Positions 32,118 to 44,384 of a DNA stretch of 64,000 nt are shown here, one piece after another. Made by a program: the position numbers and the translations under genes. The notes beneath the pieces were generated by a model. That model ran no database searches and was not told where the DNA came from. It saw nothing but the letters and a program-made list of their open reading frames with translations. Source of the DNA: Burkholderiaceae bacterium (GTDB lineage: Bacteria > Pseudomonadota > Gammaproteobacteria > Burkholderiales > Burkholderiaceae_E); NCBI GenBank assembly GCA_027493945.1, contig JAOSJU010000001.1, positions 1,736,001 to 1,800,000 on the forward strand, written 5' to 3'. How positions within the stretch are numbered: the stretch's first letter is position 1; each line of letters begins with the position of its first letter.

Positions 32118-32810
32118 TTGGCAGACGATCTGCGCGCGCAGTTTATCCGGTTCGCCGTCGAGAACGGCATCCTGCGTTTCGGCGAGTTCCGCACCAAGGC
32201 GGGGCGGATGTCGCCGTATTTCTTCAACGCCGGCCTGTTCAACGACGGCGCCTCGCTCGGGCAGCTCGCGCAGTTCTATGCGCGCACGCTGCTGGCGGCC
32301 GAGCGCAGCGGCAGGGTGCGCTTCGACATGCTGTTCGGGCCGGCCTACAAGGGCATCACGCTGGCCAGCGCCACCGCGGTCGCGCTCGCGCAAGGCGGGC
32401 GCAACGTCGCTTTCGCGTTCAACCGCAAGGAAGCCAAGGACCATGGCGAAGGCGGCACGCTGATCGGCGCGCCGCTGGCCGGCCGCGTGGTCATCGTCGA
32501 CGACGTGATCAGCGCCGGCACTTCGGTGCGCGAATCGGTGGAATTGATCCGTGCGCACGGGGCCGAGCCCGCCGCCGTGCTGATCGCGCTCGATCGCCAG
32601 GAACGCAGTGGCGACGCCGAGCGCATCGGCGATCGGTCGGCGGCGCAGGAAGCCGAGCGGCTCTACGGCATCCCGGTGCTGTCGATCGCCGCGCTCGCCG
32701 ACCTGCTCGAATACCTGGGCTCGTCCGAGGCCAGCGGCGCGGGCATCGCGGCGTATCGCGACAGCGTGGCTGCCTACCGCGCGCGCTACGGGGTACACGC
32801 CCCCGACTGA
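32118..32810 (+). CDS. pyrE: Orotate phosphoribosyltransferase
   Basis: A 230-residue protein with an apparent TTG start at 32118 ([20 protein letters not shown]), GCGGGG lying seven bases upstream; no nearby ATG or GTG is in frame. It shows [46 protein letters not shown] and the PRPP-binding [17 protein letters not shown]. It makes orotidine monophosphate in pyrimidine synthesis. Length and motifs are standard. Confidence 0.95.
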   Translation: MADDLRAQFIRFAVENGILRFGEFRTKAGRMSPYFFNAGLFNDGASLGQLAQFYARTLLAAERSGRVRFDMLFGPAYKGITLASATAVALAQGGRNVAFAFNRKEAKDHGEGGTLIGAPLAGRVVIVDDVISAGTSVRESVELIRAHGAEPAAVLIALDRQERSGDAERIGDRSAAQEAERLYGIPVLSIAALADLLEYLGSSEASGAGIAAYRDSVAAYRARYGVHAPD

Positions 32811-32821
32811 AGGGCTGAAGC

Positions 32822-34312
<1,491 letters not shown>

Positions 34313-34347
34313 GCGTGTCGTGCCCGTGTCGCCCGAAAAGCGCGGCG

Positions 34348-34884
34348 TCAAGGCCGCGCGCAGCCGCCGGTGCCCGGATCGAACATCACCGGCCAGGCCT
34401 TGTCGTACACGCCCGGCGTGCAATGCTTCTCGCAGCCGGCGTGGCCCATCGTGATCCGGCGCGGATCCTGCCAGATCATCAGCTTGCATCCCTTGCCGTC
34501 GCGCTCGGCCAGCTCGACGTGCGGACGGCTGCGCGTCTGGCGAAACGACGCCAGCTCGAAGCTGCAACTGCCGCGGCGCCCGATCTGCATCTGCCACGAC
34601 AGCTGCTGCACCTGGTTGTCGCGAACCACGAGCCGCGCGTTCTCGTGGAAGCCGTCTTCCTCGGTCTCGTTGCAGTAGCCGTCGAGGTTGATCGGCCGGT
34701 CGGCGATCGGGCCCGGTCGCGACGGCACCGGACGCGCCGGCACGGTCGTCGGCGCCGGTGGCGCCGTCGGTGTCGGTGTCGGCCTGGGTGCGGGCGTCGG
34801 CGTGACGGGCGCGATCGGGCCGCAAGCGCCCAGCGCAGCCAGCAGCACCGCGAGCGCTGCCAGCGACAGCGCCCTGGCGATCAC
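34348..34884 (-). CDS. Uncharacterised lipoprotein inside the gat operon
   Basis: A 178-residue protein from GTG 34884 with GAGGAGG as strong ribosome site, overlapping the gatA stop by four bases. Signal peptide with lipobox LAALGAC gives a lipid anchor. A Pro/Thr-rich spacer ([17 protein letters not shown]) precedes a globular domain with six or so Cys ([40 protein letters not shown]). The disulfide-rich periplasmic domain was not recognised; the size and cysteines recall inhibitor-type lipoproteins, but this is a guess. The location between gatA and gatB is unusual. Confidence 0.8.
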   Translation of the reverse strand: MIARALSLAALAVLLAALGACGPIAPVTPTPAPRPTPTPTAPPAPTTVPARPVPSRPGPIADRPINLDGYCNETEEDGFHENARLVVRDNQVQQLSWQMQIGRRGSCSFELASFRQTRSRPHVELAERDGKGCKLMIWQDPRRITMGHAGCEKHCTPGVYDKAWPVMFDPGTGGCARP

Positions 34885-36330
34885 GACGGCCTCCTCGAGT
34901 GCCAGTCGGTGGCCTGCTGGAAGCGGTGCGCCGCCCCGAGCAGGCGCGCCTCGTCGAACCAGCGGCCGACGAGCTGCAGGCCCACCGGTCGCCCACCCTG
35001 CCCGAAGCCTGCGGGCAGCGACATGCCCGGCAGCCCGGCGAGCGAGGCCGGCAAGGTGTAGATGTCGCCGAGGTAGTTCGCCACCGGGTCGTCGACGATC
35101 GCGCCGATGTCCCGAGGCCACGGTGGGCGCGACCGGCCCGGCGACGAGATCGACGGTCTCGAACACGCGCCGGAAGTCGTCGGCGACGAGGCGGCGCAGC
35201 TTCTGCGCCTGCAGGTAATAGGCGTCGTAGTAGCCGTGCGACAGCACGTAGGTGCCCACCAGCACGCGCCGCTTCACTTCGGCGCCGAAGCCCTCGGCGC
35301 GGGTGCGGCAGTACATGTCGAGAAGGTCGGAGTACTGCGCGGCGCGGTGACCGTAGCGCACGCCGTCGAAGCGGCTCAGGTTGCTCGAAGCCTCGGCCGG
35401 CGCGATCACGTAGTAGGCCGGGATCGACAGTTCGGTCTGCGGCAGCGACACCTCGACGGGCACCGCGCCCAGCCTGCGGAATTCGTCGATCGCGGCCTCG
35501 ACCGCGGCACGCACGTCGGCCGCCAGGCCGGCACCGAAGAACTCGCGCGGCACGCCGATGCGCAGGCCCTCGATCGCGCGGCCGAGCTCGCGGCCGAAAT
35601 CCTCTTGCGGGCGGTCGACGCTGGTGGAATCGCGCGGGTCGAAGCCGGCCATCGCGCCGAGCACCGTGGCGCAGTCTTCCGCGCTGCGCGCGATCACGCC
35701 GCCCTGGTCGAGGCTGGACGCGAACGCGATCATGCCGTGCCGCGACACGCGCCCGTAGGTGGGCTTGAGGCCGGTGACGCCGCACATCGCCGCCGGCTGG
35801 CGAATCGAGCCTCCGGTGTCGGTGCCGGTGGCCGCGGGCACGAGGCCGGCAGCCACCGCGGCGGCCGAGCCGCCCGAGGAGCCACCCGGAATCGCGGCAC
35901 GATCCCGGGGATTGCGCACCGGCCCGAAATGCGAGTGCTCGTTGGAGCCGCCCATCGCGAACTCGTCGCAGTTGGTCTTGCCCAGGCACACCGTGCCGGC
36001 CGCCGCCAGCCGCTCGACCACCGCGGCATCGAACGGGCTCACGTAGTGCTCGAGCATCTTCGAGCCGGCGGTCGAGCGCCATCCGCGCGTGACGAAGACG
36101 TCCTTGTGCGCGACCGGCACGCCGAGCAATGCGCCGCGTTCGCCGCGCGCGCGCCGCGCATCGGCCTCGCGCGCCTGGGCGCGGGTGAGCTCCGGCTGCA
36201 CGTCGATGAACGCGTTCAGGTCGCTGGCCGCAATGCGCGCCAGCCGCTCTTCGGCGAGCTCGAGCGCCGACGCCTCGCCGCGCTCGAGCAGCGCAGCCAG
36301 CGCGCGCAGCGAATCGGGGGCGTCGCTCAT
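34881..36330 (-). CDS. gatA: Asp-tRNA(Asn)/Glu-tRNA(Gln) amidotransferase subunit A, single-base frameshift
   Basis: An amidase-signature protein of about 483 residues after repair. The frame from ATG 36330 includes the catalytic Lys in [11 protein letters not shown] and [20 protein letters not shown] with the cis-Ser/Ser pair. After [10 protein letters not shown] the frame breaks: CCC at 35111-35113 should be CC. The rest, [20 protein letters not shown] and [20 protein letters not shown], runs in the next frame to 34881. GatA releases ammonia from glutamine for GatB. Because the complex is essential where Gln- or Asn-tRNA is made indirectly, a true loss is unlikely and a sequence error is favoured. 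Confidence 0.93.
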
Positions 36331-36337
36331 CGCGCGC

Positions 36338-36625
36338 TCACTCGATCACGCGCGGCACGAGGTACAGGCCGCGCTCCACGCTGGGCGCCGCCGCCTGGTA
36401 CTCGTCGCGTCGCTGCGGCTCGTCGGCCACGTCGTCGCGCAGCCGCAGGCTCATCTCGCCCGGATGCGTCATCGGCTCCACGCCGCGAGTGTCGACCGAC
36501 TGCAGTCGCTCGATCAGCCCGAACACCGCGTCGAGCTGGGCCAGCGTGCGCGCGGCCTCCTCCTCGCCCAGGCCGATGCGGGCGAGCATCGCGATGCGCT
36601 TGACGTCGTCGAGGGTCAGGGACAT
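36338..36625 (-). CDS. gatC: Asp-tRNA(Asn)/Glu-tRNA(Gln) amidotransferase subunit C
   Basis: A 95-residue protein with the standard GatC layout: [20 protein letters not shown], a helix ending [18 protein letters not shown], and [16 protein letters not shown]. It clamps GatA and GatB together. It is the first gene of the leftward gatC-gatA-(lipoprotein)-gatB set and is divergent from mreB, an order conserved in Burkholderiales. Confidence 0.95.
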   Translation of the reverse strand: MSLTLDDVKRIAMLARIGLGEEEAARTLAQLDAVFGLIERLQSVDTRGVEPMTHPGEMSLRLRDDVADEPQRRDEYQAAAPSVERGLYLVPRVIE

Positions 36626-36747
36626 GGATCGATGCGGATGGAACGATCGGGAAGACGATTGCGCCGCAGGCTCGATTGCGCGGCAGGCGCCGCGAGGCCC
36701 CCCGGATCGACGGCGGGTTCGGCAGAAAACCGCCATGTTTGCAAGGA

Positions 36748-36753
36748 ATTATA
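36748..36753 (-). promoter_or_regulatory. Possible -10 element for gatCAB
   Basis: In the 260-bp region between gatC and mreB, the minus strand carries a consensus TATAAT (36753-36748) in an AT-rich patch (36740-36790). No good -35 is present at 16-18 bases (best TAAATT), so the call is weak. The rest of the region shows no recognisable operator or hairpin. An mreB promoter must also lie here but was not identified. Confidence 0.35.
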
Positions 36754-36777
36754 CGGTATCATTCACCGCCAATTTAG

Positions 36778-37929
<1,152 letters not shown>

Positions 37930-37973
37930 CGCCTGCCCGCAGGCCCTCGTAGCGTCCGCGAGGCTTTCCCGGA

Positions 37974-38870
37974 GTGGACCACAGCCCGCCGCCGTTCTTC
38001 AAGCAAGGCCCGTCCGCAAACGCCCGGCTGCTGTTCTTTTCGCTGCTCGCGATCGCGCTGCTCGTCGTCGACTCCAGGCTCGAGGTGCTCGGACGCCTGC
38101 GCCAGGGCATCGCGACGGTGCTGTATCCGGTGCAGCGCACGCTGCTGGTGCCGCGCGACGTGATCGGGATGGGCGCCGAATACCTGGCCGAGGTCGGCCG
38201 GCTGCGCGCCGAGAACGCCGAACTGCGCCGCCTCGAAGCCGCCAACGCCAACGCGCTGCTGCAGACCGAGCAGCTGGCGGCCGAGAACCAGCAGTTGCGC
38301 CAGTTGCTGGCGATGCGCGAGCGCACCGCGATCCGTTCGGCGGTGGCCGAGGTGCTCTACGACGCGCGCGACGCGTTTTCGCGCAAGCTGGTGCTCGACA
38401 AGGGGCAGCAAAGCGGCGTGATCGCCGGGCAGCCGGTGATCGACGCCTCCGGCGTCGTCGGCCAGGTCACGCGGGTCTACCCGCTGTCGAGCGAGGTCAC
38501 GCTGATCACCGACCGCAGGTCGACGATCCCGGTGGAGATTCGCCGCACCGGCGAGCGCTCGGTCGCCTTCGGCGGCTCGCCCGACGGGACGATCGAATTG
38601 CGCTACCTGCGCACCAGCGCCGACGTGCGCGAGGGTGACCAGCTGGTCACCTCCGGGCTGGACGGGCTGTTCCCTCCGGGTTTGCCGGTGGGCACGGTGC
38701 GCTCGGTCGAGACCAGTTCGTCGGCATTCGTGCGGGTGCTGATCGAACCGGCGGCGCACGCCGAGCGCACCCGGCTGCTGCTGATCCTGCTGGCCGAGCC
38801 GCCGGCGCAGGCGCTGCCGCCGCCCGAGGAGTCCGACGTCGAGCCGCGCCGGCGGCGCCGCGGTAGCTGA
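37974..38870 (+). CDS. mreC: Rod shape-determining protein MreC
   Basis: A 298-residue protein from GTG 37974. A single membrane helix (ARLLFFSLLAIALLVVDSRL) is followed by a coiled coil (VGRLRAENAELRRLEAANAN) and the periplasmic beta domains with KLVLDKGQQSGVIAGQPVID and VREGDQLVTSGLDGLFPPGL. The short C-terminal tail is Pro/Arg-rich. It bridges MreB and the PBP2-RodA synthase. Confidence 0.94.
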   Translation: MDHSPPPFFKQGPSANARLLFFSLLAIALLVVDSRLEVLGRLRQGIATVLYPVQRTLLVPRDVIGMGAEYLAEVGRLRAENAELRRLEAANANALLQTEQLAAENQQLRQLLAMRERTAIRSAVAEVLYDARDAFSRKLVLDKGQQSGVIAGQPVIDASGVVGQVTRVYPLSSEVTLITDRRSTIPVEIRRTGERSVAFGGSPDGTIELRYLRTSADVREGDQLVTSGLDGLFPPGLPVGTVRSVETSSSAFVRVLIEPAAHAERTRLLLILLAEPPAQALPPPEESDVEPRRRRRGS

Positions 38871-38874
38871 CGCC

Positions 38875-39390
38875 ATGCAGATGCGTCCGCACTACCTGCT
38901 GCTGCCGGCGAACCGCGCGTTCATCACGTTCACGATCGCCTCGGCGTTCCTGCTGAACGTGTTGCCATGGGGACGCGCGACCGGCGTGCCCGACCTCCTC
39001 GCGCTGGTGCTGGTATTCTGGAACATCCACCAACCGAGAATGGTCGGCATCGGCATCGCGTTCCTGATGGGGCTGCTGATGGACGTGCACGATGCAGCCC
39101 TGCTCGGCGAACATGCGCTGGCCTACACGCTGCTGTCGTACGGAGCGCTGAGCCTGCACCGGCGGGTGCCGTGGTTCCGCCTGCCCGGCCAGATGGCACA
39201 CGTACTGCCGCTGTTCCTGCTCACGCAACTGGTGCTGCTCGTGGTGCGCATGGCCGTCGGCGCAGGCTTCCCCGGCTTGCCGTGGTTCCTGCAGAGCTTC
39301 ACCTGCACGCTGTTGTGGCCGGTGGCGCACTGGCTGCTGCTGGCGCCGCAGCGGCGCGCCGTCGACCGCGACGAGAACCGGCCGATCTGA
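38875..39390 (+). CDS. mreD: Rod shape-determining protein MreD
   Basis: A 171-residue membrane protein with five to six helices, starting four bases after mreC. FLLNVLPWGRATGVPDLLAL and GLLMDVHDAALLGEHALAYT are family features. It supports assembly of the elongasome. Length and position are as expected. Confidence 0.92.
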   Translation: MQMRPHYLLLPANRAFITFTIASAFLLNVLPWGRATGVPDLLALVLVFWNIHQPRMVGIGIAFLMGLLMDVHDAALLGEHALAYTLLSYGALSLHRRVPWFRLPGQMAHVLPLFLLTQLVLLVVRMAVGAGFPGLPWFLQSFTCTLLWPVAHWLLLAPQRRAVDRDENRPI

Positions 39391-39411
39391 GAAGTACCGA
39401 ACCGAAACGAG

Positions 39412-41358
39412 ATGGTCGAAGTCCGCGACACCGAGCGCGACCTGTACCGGCTGCGGCTGCGGCTGGCGATCGCGATGGGCCTGGTGCTGACCTGCTTCGG
39501 CTTGCTGGTCGGGCGATTCGTCTACCTGCAGCTCTACCGCTACGCGGACTTCCACGCACAGGCCGAGGACAACCGCATCGCGCTGGTCCCGGCGCCGCCG
39601 GCGCGTGGCCTGATCTTCGACCGCAACGGCGTGCTGCTCGCCGAGAACGTGTCGGCCTACACGCTCGAGATCTCGCCCAGGCTGGCCGGCCGGCTCGACG
39701 ACACGATCGCCGCGCTCTCCGGCGTCGTCGAGATCACCGCGCGCGACCGCCAGCGCTTCCGCCGGCTGCTCGAGGACTCGCGCAGCTCCGACAGCGTGCC
39801 GCTGAAGGTGCGCCTCGGCGACGAGGAGGTCGCGCGCCTGGCGGCGAACCGCTTCCGCTTCCCCGGCGTGGAGATCAGCGCGCGCCTGTTCCGGAACTAC
39901 CCGCTCGGCGAGACCGCCGCGCACGTGATCGGGCACATCGGCCGCATCTCGCCCGACGACAAGCGCCGGCTCGAGGAGCAGGAGTTGCTGTCGAACTATG
40001 CGGGCTCGACCCACATCGGAAAGGTCGGTGTCGAGGCCTCGTACGAATCCACGCTCCACGGCCGCGTCGGCTTCGAGGAGGTCGAGGTATCGGCCGGCGG
40101 GCGCATCGTGCGCCGGCTGTCGCGCCGGCCGCCGGTGCCCGGCTCGAACCTGGTGCTGTCGATCGACATCCGCCTGCAGAAACTCGCCGAGGAACTCTAC
40201 GGCGAACGGCGCGGCGCGCTGGTGGCGATCGAGCCGAAGACCGGCGATGTGCTCGCCTTCGTCTCGCGCCCCTCGTTCGACCCCAACCTGTTCGTCGACG
40301 GCATCGACTCGCAGACCTGGCAGGCGCTGAACGAGGATCCCGACAAGCCGCTGATGAACCGGCCGCTGCGCGGCACCTATCCGCCCGGCTCCACCTACAA
40401 GCCGTTCATGGCGCTGGCCGCGCTGATGTCCGGCACGCGCACGCCGCAGGACACGATCTCCGACCCCGGCTATTTCCAGCTCGGCAACCACCGGTTCCGC
40501 GACTCCAAGCCATCGGGTCACGGCACCGTCGATCTGCGCAAGTCGATCGTCGTCTCCAGCGACACCTACTACTACAAGGTCGCCTACGACATGGGCGTCG
40601 ACCGGATCCACGACTTCATGAAGCCCCGGGGCTTCGGCCAGCTCACCGGCATCGACCTCGAGCACGAGAACACCGGGGTGCTGCCGTCGTCGCAATGGAA
40701 GCTCAAGCGCTTCAAGCAGAAGTGGTTTCCCGGCGAAACGCCGTCGATCGGCATCGGCCAGGGCTACAACTCGTTCACGATCCTGCAACTGGCGCACGCG
40801 ACGGCCACGCTGGCCAACGACGGCATCGTGATGCGGCCGCACGTCGTCCAGGCCATCGAGGATCCGCTGACGCACAAGCGGCAGCGCACCGTGCCCTCGG
40901 AGAGCTACCGGATCGACCTGCGGCGCGACTACCTCGAGCTGGTCAAGAGCGCGCTGGTCGACGTCAACCGCTTCGGCACGGGGCGCATCGCGTTCGCCAA
41001 CACCGGATACGTCGCGGCGGGCAAGACGGGAACCGCCCAGGTGATCGGCATCAAGCAGGGCGAGCGCTACGACGCCCGGCGCATTGCCGAGCGCCACCGC
41101 GACCACTCGCTGTTCATGGCCTTCGCGCCGGCCGACGATCCGAAGATCGCGGTGGCGATCGTCGTCGAGAACGGCGGCTTCGGCGCGCAGGCGGCCGCGC
41201 CGATCGCGCGCAAGCTGTTCGACTTCCACCTGCTCGGCAAGCTGCCGAGCGAGGTGCCCGAGAACCTGCTGCCCAGGCTGCTCGACGAGGCCGAGTTGCG
41301 CGACGTGCCCGAGAGCGTCGAGCCCGAGCAGGTCGCGGAACCGGAGCCCAGGCCATGA
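39412..41358 (+). CDS. mrdA: Peptidoglycan D,D-transpeptidase MrdA (penicillin-binding protein 2)
   Basis: A 648-residue protein with one N-terminal membrane helix (AIAMGLVLTCFGLLVGRFVY), the pedestal domain (ARGLIFDRNGVLLAENVSAY) and the transpeptidase domain: SXXK in PPGSTYKPFMAL, SSD in IVVSSDTYYYKVAYDMG, and KTG in AAGKTGTAQVIG. It cross-links lateral-wall peptidoglycan with RodA. The C-terminal tail is acidic (VEPEQVAEPEPRP). Its stop overlaps the rodA start. Confidence 0.96.
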   Translation: MVEVRDTERDLYRLRLRLAIAMGLVLTCFGLLVGRFVYLQLYRYADFHAQAEDNRIALVPAPPARGLIFDRNGVLLAENVSAYTLEISPRLAGRLDDTIAALSGVVEITARDRQRFRRLLEDSRSSDSVPLKVRLGDEEVARLAANRFRFPGVEISARLFRNYPLGETAAHVIGHIGRISPDDKRRLEEQELLSNYAGSTHIGKVGVEASYESTLHGRVGFEEVEVSAGGRIVRRLSRRPPVPGSNLVLSIDIRLQKLAEELYGERRGALVAIEPKTGDVLAFVSRPSFDPNLFVDGIDSQTWQALNEDPDKPLMNRPLRGTYPPGSTYKPFMALAALMSGTRTPQDTISDPGYFQLGNHRFRDSKPSGHGTVDLRKSIVVSSDTYYYKVAYDMGVDRIHDFMKPRGFGQLTGIDLEHENTGVLPSSQWKLKRFKQKWFPGETPSIGIGQGYNSFTILQLAHATATLANDGIVMRPHVVQAIEDPLTHKRQRTVPSESYRIDLRRDYLELVKSALVDVNRFGTGRIAFANTGYVAAGKTGTAQVIGIKQGERYDARRIAERHRDHSLFMAFAPADDPKIAVAIVVENGGFGAQAAAPIARKLFDFHLLGKLPSEVPENLLPRLLDEAELRDVPESVEPEQVAEPEPRP

Positions 41359-42467
41359 TCCACGAGCAGCCGTCGCTGTGGCAGCGCCTGCGTCCGCGCG
41401 TGCTGGTGTTCGACGGGCCGTTGCTGCTGGCGCTGGTGCTGCTCGCGGCGCTCAGCATGCTGAACATGTACTCGGCCGCGCTCGACTTCGACGGGCGCCT
41501 GGCGGACCACGGCCGCAACCTGCTGATCGCCTTCGCGATCATGTGGGTCGCCGCGAGCCTGCCGCTGCGCTGGGTGCAGCGCTCGGCGGTGCCGCTCTAC
41601 CGGCCGGCTCTGGTGCTGCTGGTCGCGGTGGCGCTGTTCGGCGACATCTCGAAAGGCGCGCGACGCTGGCTCGATCTCGGCGTCACGCGCATCCAGCCTT
41701 CGGAGCTGATGAAGATCGCGATGCCGCTGATGCTCGCCTGGTATTTCCAGCAGCGCGAAGGCGCCCGCGGCTGGGCCGACTTCGTCATCGCCGGCGTGCT
41801 GCTCGCGCTTCCGGTCTGGCTGATCGCCCGCCAGCCCGACCTGGGCACCGCGCTGCTGGTGACGGCCGCCGGGGCCTACGCGATCTTCTTCGCCGGACTG
41901 AGCTGGAAGGTGATCGCCGGCGGCATCGTCGCCGCCCTCGCGGCGATGCCGGTGCTGTGGTCGGCCATGCACGACTACCAGCGGCACCGCATCCTGATGA
42001 TGATCGATCCGTCCTCCGACCCGCTGGGCAAGGGCTTCCACGTGATCCAGTCGACGATCGCGGTCGGCTCGGGCGGCCTCTGGGGCAAGGGCTGGACCGC
42101 CGGAACGCAGGCGCACCTCGAGTTCATTCCCGAGCGCACCACCGACTTCATCTTCGCCGTGTTCTCGGAGGAATTCGGGCTCGTCGGCAACCTGGTGCTG
42201 CTGACGATCTACCTGCTGCTGATCGGCCGTGGCCTGGTGATCGCCGCCAATGGCGCGAACATCTTCGCGCGACTGCTCGCGGGCGCGATCACGCTGATCT
42301 TCTTCACCTACGCGTTCGTCAACATCGGCATGGTCTCGGGAATCCTGCCGGTGGTCGGCGTGCCGCTGCCGCTGATGTCGTACGGCGGCACCGCGATGGT
42401 CACGCTCGGCTTCGGCGCGGGGCTGCTGATGGCGATCAGCCGCCAGCGCAAGCTGATGCAGACCTGA
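41355..42467 (+). CDS. rodA: Peptidoglycan glycosyltransferase RodA
   Basis: A 370-residue SEDS protein with about ten helices. Conserved segments are SKGARRWLDLGVTRIQPSEL, ARQPDLGTALLV, YQRHRILMMIDPSSDPLGKG, the essential Asp region in HLEFIPERTTDFIFAVFSEE and GVPLPLMSYGGTAMVTLGF. It polymerises glycan strands with PBP2. It is the last gene of the operon and is convergent with a quinone reductase gene. Confidence 0.96.
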   Translation: MIHEQPSLWQRLRPRVLVFDGPLLLALVLLAALSMLNMYSAALDFDGRLADHGRNLLIAFAIMWVAASLPLRWVQRSAVPLYRPALVLLVAVALFGDISKGARRWLDLGVTRIQPSELMKIAMPLMLAWYFQQREGARGWADFVIAGVLLALPVWLIARQPDLGTALLVTAAGAYAIFFAGLSWKVIAGGIVAALAAMPVLWSAMHDYQRHRILMMIDPSSDPLGKGFHVIQSTIAVGSGGLWGKGWTAGTQAHLEFIPERTTDFIFAVFSEEFGLVGNLVLLTIYLLLIGRGLVIAANGANIFARLLAGAITLIFFTYAFVNIGMVSGILPVVGVPLPLMSYGGTAMVTLGFGAGLLMAISRQRKLMQT

Positions 42468-42479
42468 ATCGGGGCCGGT

Positions 42480-43496
42480 TCAGGAGCCCTGGTCGCCGGC
42501 CACCCGCAGCATGATCTTGCCGATGTGCCGCGACGACTCCATCAGTTCGTGCGCGCGCGCCGCGTCGGCCAGCCCGAAGGTCTCGTGGATCACCGGCTGC
42601 ACCTTGCCCGAGGCGAGCAGCGGCCAGACCTGCTCGCGCAGCTGCGCGGCGATCCGCGCCTTGTCGGCCGCGCTTCGGGGGCGCAGCGTCGAGCCGGTCC
42701 AGGTGAGACGCTTGACCATCAGCGGCGTGCAGTCGATCTGCGCCTTCGGCCCGTTCAGGAACGCGATCTGCACCAGGCGGCCCTCGATCGCGAGCGCCTT
42801 GAAGTTGCGCGCGATGTAGTCGCCGCCCACCATGTCGAGGATCAGGTCGACGCCGCGACGCCCGGTGAGCGCGGCGATGCGCTCGACGAAATCCTCGCGG
42901 CGGTAGTCGATCGCCGCGCTGGCGCCGAGCCGCTCGCACACTGCCGCCTTCTCGGGCCCGCCCACCGTCGTGTAGACGGTGGCGCCGCGCGCATGCGCCA
43001 GCTGGATCGCCGTCAGCCCGATTCCCGACGAGCCGCCATGCACCAGGAAGGTCTCGCCGGCCGCGAGCCGCCCGCGCTCGAACACGTTGGTCCAGACGGT
43101 GAAGAAGTTCTCGGGCAGCGCCGCGGCCTGCAGCAGCGACAGGCCCTGCGGCACCGGCAGCGCCTGGCCGGCCGGCGCCACCGCGTATTCGGCATAGCCG
43201 CCGCCGTTGGTGAGCGCGCAGACCGCGTCGCCGATCTTCGGTTCGCTGACGCCCTCGCCCAGCGCCACCACGTGCCCCGACACCTCCAGGCCGATCACCG
43301 GCGAGGCGCCCGCCGGCGGCGGATAGCGTCCCTGGCGCTGCGCGACGTCGGGCCGGTTGACGCCGGCCCGGGCGACTCGGATCAGCACTTCGCCGGCCGC
43401 GGGCACGGGCACCGGCATGCGGCCGGCTCGCAGGACCGACGGCGCGCCGCCGGCACCGTGATCGACGAATTCCATCGTTGCGGGGATCTGACTCAT
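42480..43496 (-). CDS. NAD(P)H quinone oxidoreductase, PIG3 family
   Basis: A 338-residue zinc-less MDR protein started at ATG 43496 (MSQIPATMEFVDHG); an internal Met at 43472 is an alternative. It has ARAGVNRPDVAQRQGRYPPP, GLEVSGHVVALG, FLVHGGSSGIGLTAIQLA (nucleotide binding) and DLILDMVGGDYIARNFKALA. PIG3-like enzymes reduce quinones with NADPH. It is divergent from the next cluster, and nothing ties it to the rod operon it faces. Confidence 0.9.
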   Translation of the reverse strand: MSQIPATMEFVDHGAGGAPSVLRAGRMPVPVPAAGEVLIRVARAGVNRPDVAQRQGRYPPPAGASPVIGLEVSGHVVALGEGVSEPKIGDAVCALTNGGGYAEYAVAPAGQALPVPQGLSLLQAAALPENFFTVWTNVFERGRLAAGETFLVHGGSSGIGLTAIQLAHARGATVYTTVGGPEKAAVCERLGASAAIDYRREDFVERIAALTGRRGVDLILDMVGGDYIARNFKALAIEGRLVQIAFLNGPKAQIDCTPLMVKRLTWTGSTLRPRSAADKARIAAQLREQVWPLLASGKVQPVIHETFGLADAARAHELMESSRHIGKIMLRVAGDQGS

Positions 43497-43576
43497 GACC
43501 TGACCCGGATGCTTGCGCAGGCCGGCCGCGTCGAGCATAGTCGCCCGACCGGACCCATGCGACCGAGGAAGCAAAG

Positions 43577-44374
43577 GTGGCCACCATACACAATTCCGCC
43601 GGCGCGGACTATGCCTTCCTCGAAGGCGGGCGGGCCTTTTCCGCCGGTGTGATCGCGCTGCCGGGCTTCGAGATCGTGCGGGCGCGGTTCGCGCGCGCGT
43701 TGCCGATCGCGGAGGGCTTCGAGGCGATCGGCGCGCACCTTCGCGAGCGCCATCGCCCGCTCACCGCGCTGTGCGCAGCCGAGTTGCGCTCGCCCGAGCC
43801 GGTGGGACTGGCGGGCTTCGGAGAGTTCAACGCCGGCTGGGTCGAGGTGCTCGGGCGCTGGGGGCTGTATCGCAACGAGCTGAACCCGGTGGCGCGCAGC
43901 AACGTCTGCCCGCTGCACGACACGCCGGCGCAGCCCGTCTTTCACGCGTTCAGCTACACCGTGCCCACCGGCGCCGCCCACGCCGGCTTCCTGACCACTT
44001 CCGACCACGCGGCCGATGCGCCCGGCCCGCGCAGCTTCGTGATCGCCGGCTACGCCGAGTGGGAACAGGGCACGCCGTTTCCGGACGGCATCGTCGCGTA
44101 CCGCGACACCTCGCCGGCCGGCCTGGCGCGCAAGGCGGCCTTCGTGCTCGACGGCCTGCAGCGCAACACTGCCGCGCTCGGCGGCGACTGGAACGCGGTC
44201 ACCGCGGTCCAGGTCTACACCGCGCACGAGATCGGCGCGCTGGTGCCCGGCCTGTTCGCGCCGCGCGGCCTGGCCCGGCTCGGCATCGACTGGCACGTCT
44301 GCCGTCCGCCGGTCGAAGGCCTCGAATTCGAGATCGACGTGCGCTGCGTGCGTCGCGAACTGGTGATCGATTGA
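43577..44374 (+). CDS. Uncharacterised protein, RidA-like (possible deaminase)
   Basis: A 265-residue soluble protein from GTG 43577. The C-terminal part (NAVTAVQVYTAHEIGALVPG, LGIDWHVCRPPVEGLEFEID, VRCVRREL) resembles the end of a YjgF/RidA fold, and the N-terminal half may be a diverged second copy (FGEFNAGWVEVLGRWGLYRN). Relatives include 2-aminomuconate-type deaminases. It precedes the ThDP enzyme by ten bases, so both probably work in one pathway. No membrane segment or signal is seen. The function is not established. Confidence 0.5.
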   Translation: MATIHNSAGADYAFLEGGRAFSAGVIALPGFEIVRARFARALPIAEGFEAIGAHLRERHRPLTALCAAELRSPEPVGLAGFGEFNAGWVEVLGRWGLYRNELNPVARSNVCPLHDTPAQPVFHAFSYTVPTGAAHAGFLTTSDHAADAPGPRSFVIAGYAEWEQGTPFPDGIVAYRDTSPAGLARKAAFVLDGLQRNTAALGGDWNAVTAVQVYTAHEIGALVPGLFAPRGLARLGIDWHVCRPPVEGLEFEIDVRCVRRELVID

Positions 44375-44384
44375 GGGAGACACG

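Noticed and set aside
42463..42484. CCTGAA-N10-TTCAGG hairpin between rodA and the quinone reductase gene, as bidirectional terminator
   Set aside because: The arms coincide with the two facing stop codons and there is no T-run; similar short hairpins at other convergent ends look accidental.
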